This document shows positions 1 through 8,600 of a stretch of DNA of 64,000 nt, in pieces. The stretch's first letter is position 1. Every line of letters starts with the position of its first letter. The notes beneath the pieces are model-generated. The model saw only the letters and a list, made by a program, of their open reading frames with translations, did no database searches and was not told where the DNA came from. The DNA lies in the NCBI GenBank assembly GCA_013396655.1, contig WBMV01006503.1:449896-513895 (forward strand). The letters are read 5' to 3'. Source of the DNA: Campylorhamphus procurvoides. Its lineage: Eukaryota; Chordata; Aves; Passeriformes; Dendrocolaptidae. The position numbers and the translations under genes are program-made.

Positions 1-511
1 CGCTGTTGCTTCACTGCATAAAGCTTAAATCACAGAAACGTATACTCGTCAATGCTCTTTCAGGTCTCCGAGCTGGGGGACGCAAGATTCAAACCCCGCT
101 ACAGAAACACTTGTTGGGGGGACGGACGGCGTTGCATGGTTATATCGCAGTTTATTTTTTTTTTTGAGTGCTTCTTAACCTTCGAAGCATAAATAATGAA
201 TCTGAGCTTCAGACAGAGGAAATCGCACCCACTAATGTGAACTAACACGACCAAAGTAGGTGCATAATAGACAAGACTAGGAGCTGCTAACCACTTCTGC
301 ACAATGGCATTAATAAGATTAACCTGGGCAATTAGCCGGTGCAGAAGAGATCAAGCCTAAACCTGGGGCCTTTCAAAAAAGCCCACTAATGGAAAGGATT
401 ACGTTAATTTCATTAATTCTGAATACACAGACTCGGGCTGCTTTCACTCCTTTGTGTAACCCCCACCTCTTCCCCACCAAAAAAGGGGAGAAAAAAAAAT
501 CAAATCTGGGT
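1..511 (+). promoter_or_regulatory. GSC: GSC upstream promoter; bases 181-511 duplicate 670-1000
   Basis: Bases 1-180 are unique upstream flank with no recognised motif beyond a T tract near 151-165. Bases 181-511 match 670-1000 at a constant offset of 489, ending at the N at 512. The copy stops before the CRE and TATA box. It is best read as the right end of one contig overlapping the left part of another that was not merged. The four bases 666-669 do not match 177-180, as expected for an untrimmed contig tip. Confidence 0.8.
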
Positions 512-512
512 N
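512..512. other. Assembly gap (single N)
   Basis: A single N joins promoter sequence to the GSC N-terminal coding piece. The true gap is of unknown size. The coding sequence right of it lacks about ten residues, including the start codon. Confidence 0.95.
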
Positions 513-664
513 ATCCTGGCGGCCAGACCTCGCTGCAAGGACTCGGTGCTGCTGCCCCCGAGCGCCGCGCCCGTCGTCTTCCCCAGCCTCCACGGGGACT
601 CGCTCTACGGCAGCGCCTCCGACTACGGCGGATTTTACTCCCGGGCGGTGGCTCCCGCCCCCGC
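513..664 (+). CDS. GSC: GSC exon 1, N-terminal fragment (misplaced)
   Basis: This 152-bp island is bounded by N at 512 and N at 665. Read from 513, it begins [10 protein letters not shown] and runs through [13 protein letters not shown] and [15 protein letters not shown]. This is the GSC N-terminal region just after the eh1-type repression motif, of which only the last Ile-Leu survives. About ten N-terminal residues, including the start Met, are missing on the left. The piece is very GC-rich, like the rest of exon 1, which probably explains why assembly broke here. Its neighbours on both sides are copies of the same promoter sequence, so its position is wrong although its strand agrees with the other exons. 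Confidence 0.93.
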
Positions 665-2426
665 NCCAATTCGAAGCATAAATAATGAATCTGAGCTTCA
701 GACAGAGGAAATCGCACCCACTAATGTGAACTAACACGACCAAAGTAGGTGCATAATAGACAAGACTAGGAGCTGCTAACCACTTCTGCACAATGGCATT
801 AATAAGATTAACCTGGGCAATTAGCCGGTGCAGAAGAGATCAAGCCTAAACCTGGGGCCTTTCAAAAAAGCCCACTAATGGAAAGGATTACGTTAATTTC
901 ATTAATTCTGAATACACAGACTCGGGCTGCTTTCACTCCTTTGTGTAACCCCCACCTCTTCCCCACCAAAAAAGGGGAGAAAAAAAAATCAAATCTGGGT
1001 TTGTTTGTCATCTGCATATTACCAGGAACTAAATCCAGGATGACGTCGCCTGGGTATAAAAAAGGGAAGAGGTTCAGATGGATTATACTCCGAGCAGCCC
1101 TCTGGGTTGAGATCAGTAAACAGGCGAGAGTTGAGGGGGGAAAGTTCCAGGGGTGGATCCTGCGCACACGCACACACACCGCACACGCACACACGCGCGC
1201 ACAGACACACACGCACACTCTGCCCGCAAGCTGCCCTCGGGAAAGGCTCTGTTCTCTTCGCTCCGATCCCTTTTTAAGATTTCTCCGAAAAGTTTCGCTT
1301 TCGTGTCTTNATGTGCCGGCGTCCCCCGTGGGCCCTTCGTGCTGCGGGGCCGTACCGCCCCTGGGCGCCCAGCAGTGCTCCTGCGTCCCCCCCGCAGGTA
1401 AGGCGGCCGCGCGTGGGACTGAGCGGACGGCACTCCTTTGTTCCCGCGGCCGCGGGGCCGGAGAAGGTGGCGGGGTGCTGGCAGCCCGCAGGAGCGCGGG
1501 TGGGCGGCGGGAGGGGGGCTTTTTCGGGACGGGATGGAACAGAACGGGGTGGGGGGGAAGCAGCGGTCTCATGCAAAGTCTGTCGTCGACTCGTCTGTCT
1601 GTCCGTAGGTTACGAGGGCACTGGGTCAGTCCTGATGTCCCCTGTTCCCCATCAGATGTTGCCCTATATGAACGTGGGCACTTTGTCCCGGACGGAGCTG
1701 CAGTTACTGAACCAGCTGCATTGTAGGCGGAAAAGACGGCACCGGACTATCTTCACTGACGAGCAGCTGGAAGCGCTGGAAAACCTATTCCAGGAAACGA
1801 AATACCCAGACGTGGGCACCAGGGAACAGCTGGCCAGAAGGGTGCACTTAAGGGAGGAAAAAGTGGAGGTACTTTGCTTTCTCTTTCCTTCTTCCACACT
1901 TTCCCTTTCGCACTCGAACGCGCTCGAACCGGAGGTTCCAGCCCGGCTCGGCCAGCGGAGGAAGAGCGACCGCTTTGCGGGGGGAGACGGAAAGTTTTTT
2001 GTTGTTGTGTCCAAGCGCCCTTCCTCGGGGCGGCCGGCTGCGCTTGTCACGGGGCTGTGAGAGATTGTCGGGAGGCGGCCGTGCCTCCTGAAGGCCCTCG
2101 GCCGGTCCCACCAGAGAGGCAGCTTCCCCTGCCTCCCTCCCTCTCGTCCGAGCGCGGCCGCCGGACACCGACCCCGGCAGGCCTCCCTCGGTGCGGGGGC
2201 AGGCTGCGGGGTTGCAGAGTTTTGTGTTTATTTTTTTTTTCCCACTGATAATTTTAATTTCCTAACGTAACAGGTTTGGTTCAAAAACCGCCGGGCGAAG
2301 TGGAGGAGGCAAAAACGATCTTCTTCGGAGGAGTCAGAAAACGCACAAAAGTGGAATAAAGCGTCTAAAACGTCACCGGAGAAGAGACAAGAGGACGGGA
2401 AAAGTGACTTGGACTCCGACAGCTGA
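513..2426 (+). CDS. GSC: Goosecoid homeobox transcription factor (gene split by assembly gaps)
   Basis: Goosecoid is a nuclear DNA-binding transcriptional repressor. It acts in the gastrula organizer and prechordal mesoderm, and later in craniofacial development (family knowledge). Readable coding pieces are 513-664 and 1311-1397 (exon 1), 1609-1868 (exon 2) and 2274-2426 (exon 3). Together they give about 215 residues against a usual 245-257, so roughly 30-40 are lost in gaps. The homeodomain (codons 1731-1868 then 2274-2315) has the invariant Leu16, Phe20, Trp48, Phe49, Asn51 and Arg53, and carries Lys50, which selects TAATCC sites. The protein ends in the acidic-serine tail GKSDLDSDS. Exon 1 pieces are out of order: 513-664 belongs between 1309 and 1311. 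No start codon can be given, because it falls in a gap. Identity is certain from the homeodomain and its flanks; only the 5' structure is uncertain. Confidence 0.97.
665..665. other. Assembly gap (single N)
   Basis: A single N where exon 1 coding sequence ends abruptly inside a Pro/Ala-rich GC-rich stretch and promoter sequence restarts. The join is false, since promoter DNA cannot follow exon 1 here in a real gene. Confidence 0.95.
666..1309 (+). promoter_or_regulatory. GSC: GSC promoter and 5' UTR (the more complete copy)
   Basis: This piece holds a TATA box (TATAAAAA from 1055). A CRE-like TGACGTCG at 1041-1048 lies 6 bp before it. The expected transcription start is near 1085, leaving about 225 bases of 5' UTR before the gap at 1310. 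About 200 bases upstream of that start is a group of homeodomain cores: ggATTA (885-890, which is TAATCC on the other strand), TTAAT and ATTAAT, with GATTA and CATTAA around 797-809. A TCF-like CTTTGTG is at 939-945. Activin- and Wnt-responsive distal and proximal elements at comparable distances are known in frog and mouse goosecoid; assigning them here is inference from spacing and core motifs only. Confidence 0.75.
1163..1219 (+). repeat. Imperfect CA/CG microsatellite in GSC 5' UTR
   Basis: About 57 bases of alternating CA with CG interruptions lie between the predicted transcription start and the missing start codon. On either strand this alternating purine-pyrimidine run could adopt unusual structure, and it is likely length-variable. 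Its transcription as 5' UTR is inferred from the TATA box position. Confidence 0.8.
1310..1310. other. Assembly gap (single N)
   Basis: A single N between 5' UTR and the second half of exon 1. The start codon, the piece now at 513-664 and a further ~75 bases of coding sequence should lie here. Confidence 0.95.
1311..1397 (+). CDS. GSC: GSC exon 1, C-terminal fragment
   Basis: The in-frame codons from 1313 read [16 protein letters not shown] and then a Cys-rich stretch ending in PPA plus the first base of a Gly codon. This matches the middle of GSC just before the first intron. The donor gtaagg at 1398 is close to consensus. The split Gly codon (g + gt, phase 1) is completed at 1609-1610. About 25 residues between this piece and the one ending at 664 are absent. 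In related proteins that stretch includes a Tyr/Asn-rich segment (family recall). The ATG at 1311-1313 is out of frame and is not a start. Confidence 0.93.
1398..1608 (+). other. GSC: GSC intron 1
   Basis: This is a 211-bp intron, phase 1, with donor GTAAGG and acceptor ...TCTGTCCGTAG. It is very GC-rich in its first two thirds and has a short pyrimidine tract before the acceptor. Splicing here joins PPA-Gly to Tyr-Glu-Gly in frame, which supports both boundaries. Confidence 0.9.
1609..1868 (+). CDS. GSC: GSC exon 2: linker and homeodomain residues 1-46
   Basis: This 260-bp exon reads [15 protein letters not shown], then the highly conserved segment [15 protein letters not shown], then the homeodomain from Lys1 (codon 1731-1733) to Glu46 (codon 1866-1868). 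The recognisable homeodomain core includes [16 protein letters not shown] (helix 1 with Leu16 and Phe20) and the helix 2 region up to the turn. Homeodomain position 37 is Arg (agg); GSC proteins I recall have Lys there. The exon ends in phase 0 before the donor gtactt at 1869. Confidence 0.96.
1869..2273 (+). other. GSC: GSC intron 2
   Basis: This is a 405-bp phase 0 intron that interrupts the homeobox between codons 46 and 47, the position typical of paired-type homeobox genes including GSC. The donor is gtactt, weaker than intron 1's. The acceptor has a long T-rich tract (about 2230-2241) and ends AACAG at 2273. The intron body is CpG-rich. Confidence 0.92.
2274..2426 (+). CDS. GSC: GSC exon 3: homeodomain recognition helix and C-terminus
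   Basis: This exon has 51 codons including TGA at 2424-2426. It opens with Val47-Trp48-Phe49-Lys50-Asn51-Arg52-Arg53, the recognition helix. Lys50 gives bicoid-class specificity for TAATCC. The homeodomain ends at about 2315. The tail is basic then Ser/Glu-rich ([16 protein letters not shown]), continues with a Lys/Pro segment, and finishes GKSDLDSDS, characteristic of GSC. The reading frame is intact. Confidence 0.97.
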   Translation, partial: VWFKNRRAKWRRQKRSSSEESENAQKWNKASKTSPEKRQEDGKSDLDSDS

Positions 2427-2590
2427 TGCCTCTCAGGGGGGGGGACATTTTCCGTGGACTGTCGGATACGCTCCAGAGGATGCTACTAATCTTGCACAAG
2501 CTCTGCCTTGTTGGAGGGGGAAAATATCTGTATATAATGTACAATGCCCCGAGTTGATTCCTTGTAAATAAAATGTGTTGCGGAGGTGTT
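2427..2590 (+). other. GSC: GSC 3' UTR with poly(A) signal
   Basis: The 3' UTR runs from the stop codon to the likely cleavage site. A canonical AATAAA lies at 2567-2572, followed by GT-rich sequence (tgtgttg, gaggtgttg) suited to a downstream element. That gives a 3' UTR of only about 160 bases. A second AATAAA at 3216-3221 could be used by longer transcripts, but nothing else supports it. Confidence 0.8.
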
Positions 2591-3110
2591 GCACAGGTAG
2601 ACGGTGGCGCGTTTGTTCACCCTGCGCCGCAGGGAGAGGGAGAACGGAGCGGGCGGTGATGGTGCCTGTGTCCCCAGGGACCAGGGCCGGCCTTGCCGGC
2701 GCAGTCACTCGTTTCCCGGTGCGGTGTCACACAGTGTGGAAGCGGGGCAGGGCAGCGCTGGCAGCCGGGCCCCACTCGCCGCAGGCCGGGAGACGATGGC
2801 GGATCTTTCACGCCAAGGGAAGCGGCGGAGGCCCTGCCTGGCCCGTCCCACCCCGACGGCGGCGCCCGGGGCAGCCTGGGTTGGGTACGAGCCCGAGGCG
2901 GCCGGGAGCGACCCCCGCTGCTCCTGCCGGCGCTCCGCTCCCGGCCGGCCCGTTCTCCCGTCCCGCACCAGGCGCTTCTCCCTCCCCGGCAGCGCTGCGG
3001 CTCGTCCCGCACGCCGCTCCCACCGCAGCGGCGGCCGCGACGGCCTTGGGAAACACTTGCAGGCGAAGCAAACCCAGCCTAGAGCTTGTTACTCTGTCCC
3101 GTCTCCCTGC
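2591..3110. other. CpG-rich block downstream of GSC
   Basis: About 500 bases immediately 3' of the poly(A) signal remain strongly GC- and CpG-rich, continuing the CpG island that covers the gene body from about 1310. Open frames are present on both strands, but they overlap each other and have Arg/Pro/Gly/Ala-biased content typical of GC-rich non-coding DNA. No conserved domain was recognised. It may be island tail, or the promoter of an unannotated transcript. Confidence 0.6.
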
Positions 3111-5608
3111 GCTTTCCCCCATCTCGCTGCAGTTGTACCCTGTTGAGTTTCCAGAGCGCTTGTCTTTGACCTGCGTTTAGAAAAGCTCTCTAAAGTGGTG
3201 CTTAGAATTGTTGTTAATAAATTTCAGCCATTATCAGATGAATTACACGGAAGGGGAGTGCGAGCCCTCGTGTGTTGCTTTTGGGGGTGCTTCAGAGGAA
3301 GTTGCTAATGGAAGTTTTCTCTCCTTTGAGGCAACACTTTTGCAATTAGGAAAGCAGCGACAGCCCGGTCTCGTCTTACTCTTTCCTGTACGAAGGCCTC
3401 ATAGAAGAGACATCTATCCCCCCTATAAATACATTTTCCTTTCGCTTTTTTCCCCTGTGATTCTCCAGCTCAGAGCTCATCGTTTCAGAACAGAACTGTG
3501 GTGGTTTCCCTATGGTGTCATGTTTAGGAAGATCCTTCTCTCTCCTTGCCTGCAAAGACGGTTCATAAATATAAAACAAATGACCTGAAGGTGTAAAGCC
3601 GATGCAGATAATCTCTGCCTGGAAAACTTCATGTTGTGCCTTTCATTCAGAAGTTAAGCAGCACTGAGATGATTTTACTTAATTATGGGCAATGCCTAAA
3701 CTCACCTGTATCTATTCAGCTCATCTAGTTTAGGCAAGAAATTGTTTTGTACAGATGTGCTCACCATTGCTTCCAGTGACCCTAGAAATGGTCAACGGCT
3801 GTGTTGATTGTTTGTGCTTTTCCCTCCCTTTCCTGATGCATCTAGATTTTCATGGTTGTTGTAACATGGTGAGTATTGCAGGTGTTAATGTGATAGGGCC
3901 AGTCTTAGTACTTGTCTAGTCTGATAGCATTTCTTAATGTACACACGTTTCCACACAGATGTGGTATCTCTCTCTGAGCAATCTCTCACTGTACCAAGAT
4001 GTAGGAACAGCTGCTGTGGAAGAAATTCAGTGTGGGTTTGTGTGAGCCAGTCCTTTAGGGGGCTAAGAGTTTCAAAGCTACTGCTCTCTTGAAGTGAAGA
4101 AATTTAGTCTCTTGTTCCTTAGTGCAGCAGAGGAGGAAGGGTAAAAGCAAGTGGATTCTACTTTTTGGATACATATCATGGTTTGGCTCTATGGAGCTAT
4201 TGCATTTCGGATATGTTACCCTACGGCTATGGATGCATATTTGGTCTTTGTAAATTGTATTAAATTACAACAAAACAGCACTAAAAATTACTTTTCAAAT
4301 TACTAAAAAATAGTTTTGAAAAGAAATGTTTTGTTATGTTATATGCAGGAAGTTTAATGGAGTGGATTTTTAATGTCATCACCTCTGTATTTAGTCGTCG
4401 TTAGGTTTTAAAGTGCATACTTAATTTGCAAATAAACCCAGGTCTAAGGATAATATAGCCCAGGATTTTGCAAATGCTTATATATTTTCATTACTTCCCA
4501 TTTATAAATGTCGTTACTACCACACTGGGAGCTTGGTAGGGTTTTGTTTCACTTTTTTTTTTGTGTGTGATGGTAATTTTGGAAGTCACTATTAAGGATT
4601 TTAGCTTGTGTACTTGAATGTGGACATTAAACTGGATCTGGGTTTGTAAGAAGTGGACTTTAAAATGTTTTTGATTACCAATAGTAGTTACTTAAAGTTG
4701 CAGTCCATATCTTTAGAGATATTTAGACTTTTCCAATAGGAGTAAGGTGCTTGAGAACCATGGCAGCTCAGGTCACTGAACGTGCCAATTTGTGGACTTC
4801 TTTAGAACTTTTTTTTGGGATATGACAAGAGTCAAAACTTTGTATTTCAAAACATGCTTTCTATGCATGGAATTGTGATGGAGTCACCACCAATTGCTTT
4901 AAAATCACATTGTACCTTAGTCTGTGTTAATTTTTGAGTTTTCTCTAAACTCTCGATTACCATAAACTTGATGTTCCAGTCACAAATACCTATTGTTAAT
5001 AGTATATGTAGTTGTAGACCTATTAGAGTTAATAATACTACTACTTTAAAATCTAACTGAAAATTAGATTTTCAATCTTGACCTAAAAGTTTTACCTTAC
5101 TTACTAAAAATAGTATTTGTACTATTCGATAGTAGGAGTAGCTGTCTCCTTCTTCTTCTCACTGGTGTTTGTTGAAAACCTAAAGGCTTTATTCTACCTT
5201 TTTCATACGATAAAATCAGATCCTGTGCAGTATGGAAGAGTCTGATCATGGAAAATAAGTGAGAATATTGCATGAAAAGGATCAAGAAAGTAGGAAACTA
5301 AATTATTGAAAACATGAAGGTGATTGCAATAAGATCTCTCGTTCACTTGTGCTGTTTGTTTGGCATATTCCATTTCTAGATGCCTGTCTGGATTTTTATT
5401 TTAGGAGAATTCCTACATGCCAGAATGCAAATGCCACACAGTGGCTTTCATTCTTTTCTCTTTCTGTTGGTGCAACAGGAACAAGGCAAAGAGAGGGACC
5501 TGAATATGAGTTATATTCCAGCAGGTTCAGTTCTAACAAAGGGGTTTTGAAAAAGTTGGTTATGGTTCTGTTTGTTAACACTGGTCTAAAAAGGAGACCA
5601 AAAGAAAT
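3111..5608. other. Intergenic DNA
   Basis: Composition shifts sharply to AT-rich past about 3110. An AATAAA at 3216-3221 and a TATA-like cctataaatac near 3420 were seen but have no supporting context. No coding sequence, RNA gene or transposon was recognised. Confidence 0.6.
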
Positions 5609-5660
5609 ATTTTATTTTATTTTATTTTATTTTATTTTATTTGTTTGTTTTGTTTTGTCT
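5609..5660 (+). repeat. (ATTTT)n pentanucleotide repeat
   Basis: Six uninterrupted ATTTT-type units run from 5609 to 5640, followed by TTTG/TTTTG units to about 5660. A likely polymorphic microsatellite. Confidence 0.9.
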
Positions 5661-8600
5661 GTATCTCCTCCACTGCAATTTACAACCTTGTATGTTGGGT
5701 AAACCTATTCTTAGACGATTGGATGGACTGAAATGTGTTGTATTGTTCATGGCACTGATGTACTATCTAAGTTTTACAACATGAGTTCAGTTTCTTGCTG
5801 TCTTACTGATTTTCTAGGAAATGTTGGACTTCTTTCTTTTTAAATTTCTGCCTGTAAAATGAATAATATTCCTTTCAGACCTCACTCACAAGGGAGGTGT
5901 GTTGAGGGGGGAATTATGAGAAGAAATGTAAGTTACTTTGGAGGTTCACCACTGTAGTGCAGACTTATTCCAGATAATGCTACACATTATAGTAGTAATA
6001 ACTGAATAATTGCACAAAAGGACCATACATCAAATAAATCTCCCTAACACAAGCTGGCTTAGATTACGAAATTCTGTTACAAGGGAAAGCTAGGGAAAGC
6101 AATGTGTAGTAAGGGTCCAGTGCAGAAGTTTTGTACTCTATAGAGGTAGCTTTAAAAATCTGAAGTGCTATCTTCATTGTGTCATCTGCATTTAGACAGT
6201 CAAAATTTATGTTCCTATTAAGTACCATCCTTACCATATTTCTGTAGTTTTGGTTTAATAAGTAATGCTGTAAAGCAGAGGTCAGAATTTTCTTTTTTTT
6301 TTTTTTTTGCTTGACATAAAGTGATTTATTATCATCTGAGAATCTTTTTTTTCCCTTTCAGTTTTACTAATACTCGAGTGAACTGGTTTTGAGCTTTACT
6401 ATAATGGGATCCTGGGAATATAAACGGTGCAAACTGTTTCTTACACATGACTTTTGAAGCAAATGTTTGGATTAATGGAAGTTTTTTAAAAAATGCTATA
6501 TTAAGGTGAGTTCATATATTTTATGCTCCATCTGTATTTATTAGTTCTCTGGGGTTAAACGCTGTGGACCATAAATGAACAAAAGCCTAAAGAGTTTTTG
6601 TTTTGTATTTTACCTCCCTAGGGTTTCATTCCATTTATACTTTATGTTTTCCTATTTTGGAGACCTGGTGAGCCTTGACTAAACCTAGGCAGAGAAGTTC
6701 AGTCAAATTACCCTGTTTTTTTGGGTTTGCCACTTGCCCTGATTTGATTAGAACCTGTTATTTGAAGGTAACATTTATATCTGCAATAAGTTAGATTATA
6801 AGCAATTAATGCAAACTCCAACGTGATCTATCTCTGTAAAGTATCTGACAATTTTAAATACAGGAATCTGTGCTGCAATATTCTGATTTGTACTGAAACT
6901 ACCAAAAGCTGGAGAATTCAAATTTAAAATGAAAAAAGGAATCTGACTTCTTTCACTTTTGTATTCAGATGTCTACAGACTTAGACTATATCCCTCAGGA
7001 CATAAAGCAAAACTTAAGGCACAACTGAATGGAACAATATGGAGGAGGAGAAAGGCCAGGGAACTTCTTATAGCATAGAAGTACCTATGCAGCTGGATGT
7101 TGAAAGTTAGTTCTCCTCTGTCTTCTAAATGATGTCTGAATACTGGTGTTTGTTTTCTACTCCTTGTCTGGTCAGAGATGCATGCTTACGTTGGAGATCT
7201 GGAGCTTATACCCCAAAACATGTCAAATGCATGTGCAAACCTAAAAGTTATAATTATCTCTTTGCATTATATCCAGGAAAAGAACTTTTTCCCAAAACTC
7301 CAAGCATGGAAATCCCATCAGAGTTTGCTTATGTTTATTTATACAAGTACAATAATAATAAATCTTTATGTCTTTCTGTCTTTGAAGAAATTTATTCAAT
7401 GTTCACTACCAAGTAACTGCAGAGCATTTTGTTAACAGCATGTGGTTACACCATGACTACACCATGGCAAAAGGGACAGTTTTGGTGAATAGGAGCCCCT
7501 TTCCTCGGGGTTGAACCATGTCCTTCAAAAGGCTACTTGCAGGGCTTCTTCCCTTGCTGTCCAAGGTGCGTGGGCTTCTGGACAGGGCAGACTTTTAAAC
7601 ATTCTTTTCCTAGAAAAAAAACCCCAAGGAACTGGAAGCCAGATTGTTATAGTGTCAGTTCAGCAATTTGATTTGTAGGGAAGCGTCACAAACCATTGGA
7701 TCTGTGCTGCAAACTGCAGTGCTGGAATGAGCTGCTGAGAACAAGGATGAGAATGTCTGAAGCTGGCATCCCTCTTCACTCAAAGGTGTTATGAATGTAG
7801 AACCTGCATATAACTATTTATTTCATTTATTTGAAGCTTTTGGCAAACTGTCAAAGAACTTAGCTGCGAATTTTCAGAGCGATCCGGAGGTGAGGAACTA
7901 CTGTTACAGTGTTTTGCTGTTGTAAATTCTTAGTTACCTCTTCCTCTTAAGGGGGCACACAAGAAGTCTTTGGCACAGCGTGGGGGACCAGAAGTGATGA
8001 CATTTTTTTACTGATGGATTTTAATGCCATCACCATGTTTTCCTGTTATCCTGATGGAAATTTGACTTTTCTGGTGAAAATAAGACCTTCATGGTTTATG
8101 TAATTACATGTATAATTTCACTTGGTTCGTAAACAAATTACATGTATGTTTGCCATACAAGTGAACCCAAATGGAAGGCTAAATTAACAGAAGATAAGTG
8201 AAGGAAGGGACAATATGGTTTGGGTGTGTGAAACACATATTTTTAAAAGCCACAAAATGAGAGCCCTGACCTACTTTGCTTGCACACCCCAAAACCCTTG
8301 CTGAGTGTTACATGCGCAAGGAATGCAGTACCAGCAGAGAGCAAGCAATTTTCTATTTAAACAGAAATGGAAAAGAGTTCTTTTTATGCCAAATTTTACC
8401 CCATAGTGTATAATTACAGCCAAGTTGTAAACCCCTTAAAAGCTATAAGGCACCAGTATAATGAAACACATAACTGAAATTTACTGTACTTGTGTAGATT
8501 GCAAGCTTACTTTTGAATACTTAGTCAACTTCTTAAATCTGTAGTGTTCACAGAGGGCTTATAAGTGCTAGAATTTTGATTAACTGTCTCAAATAAACTA

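Noticed and set aside
862..2060. Long open frames on both strands across the GSC promoter, exon 1 and intron 1 (up to about 280 codons)
   Set aside because: They run through TATA box, CA repeat, intron and N gaps. Their content is low-complexity GC-rich translation, and the real GSC exons explain the conserved segments.
2575..3180. Open frames up to about 200 codons on both strands in the CpG block
   Set aside because: Overlapping frames on both strands rich in Arg, Pro, Gly and Ala are expected by chance in stop-poor CpG-rich DNA. No domain or splice context was seen.
3420..3432. TATA-like cctataaatac after the CpG block
   Set aside because: An isolated motif in AT-rich sequence with no transcript, start signal or gene downstream.
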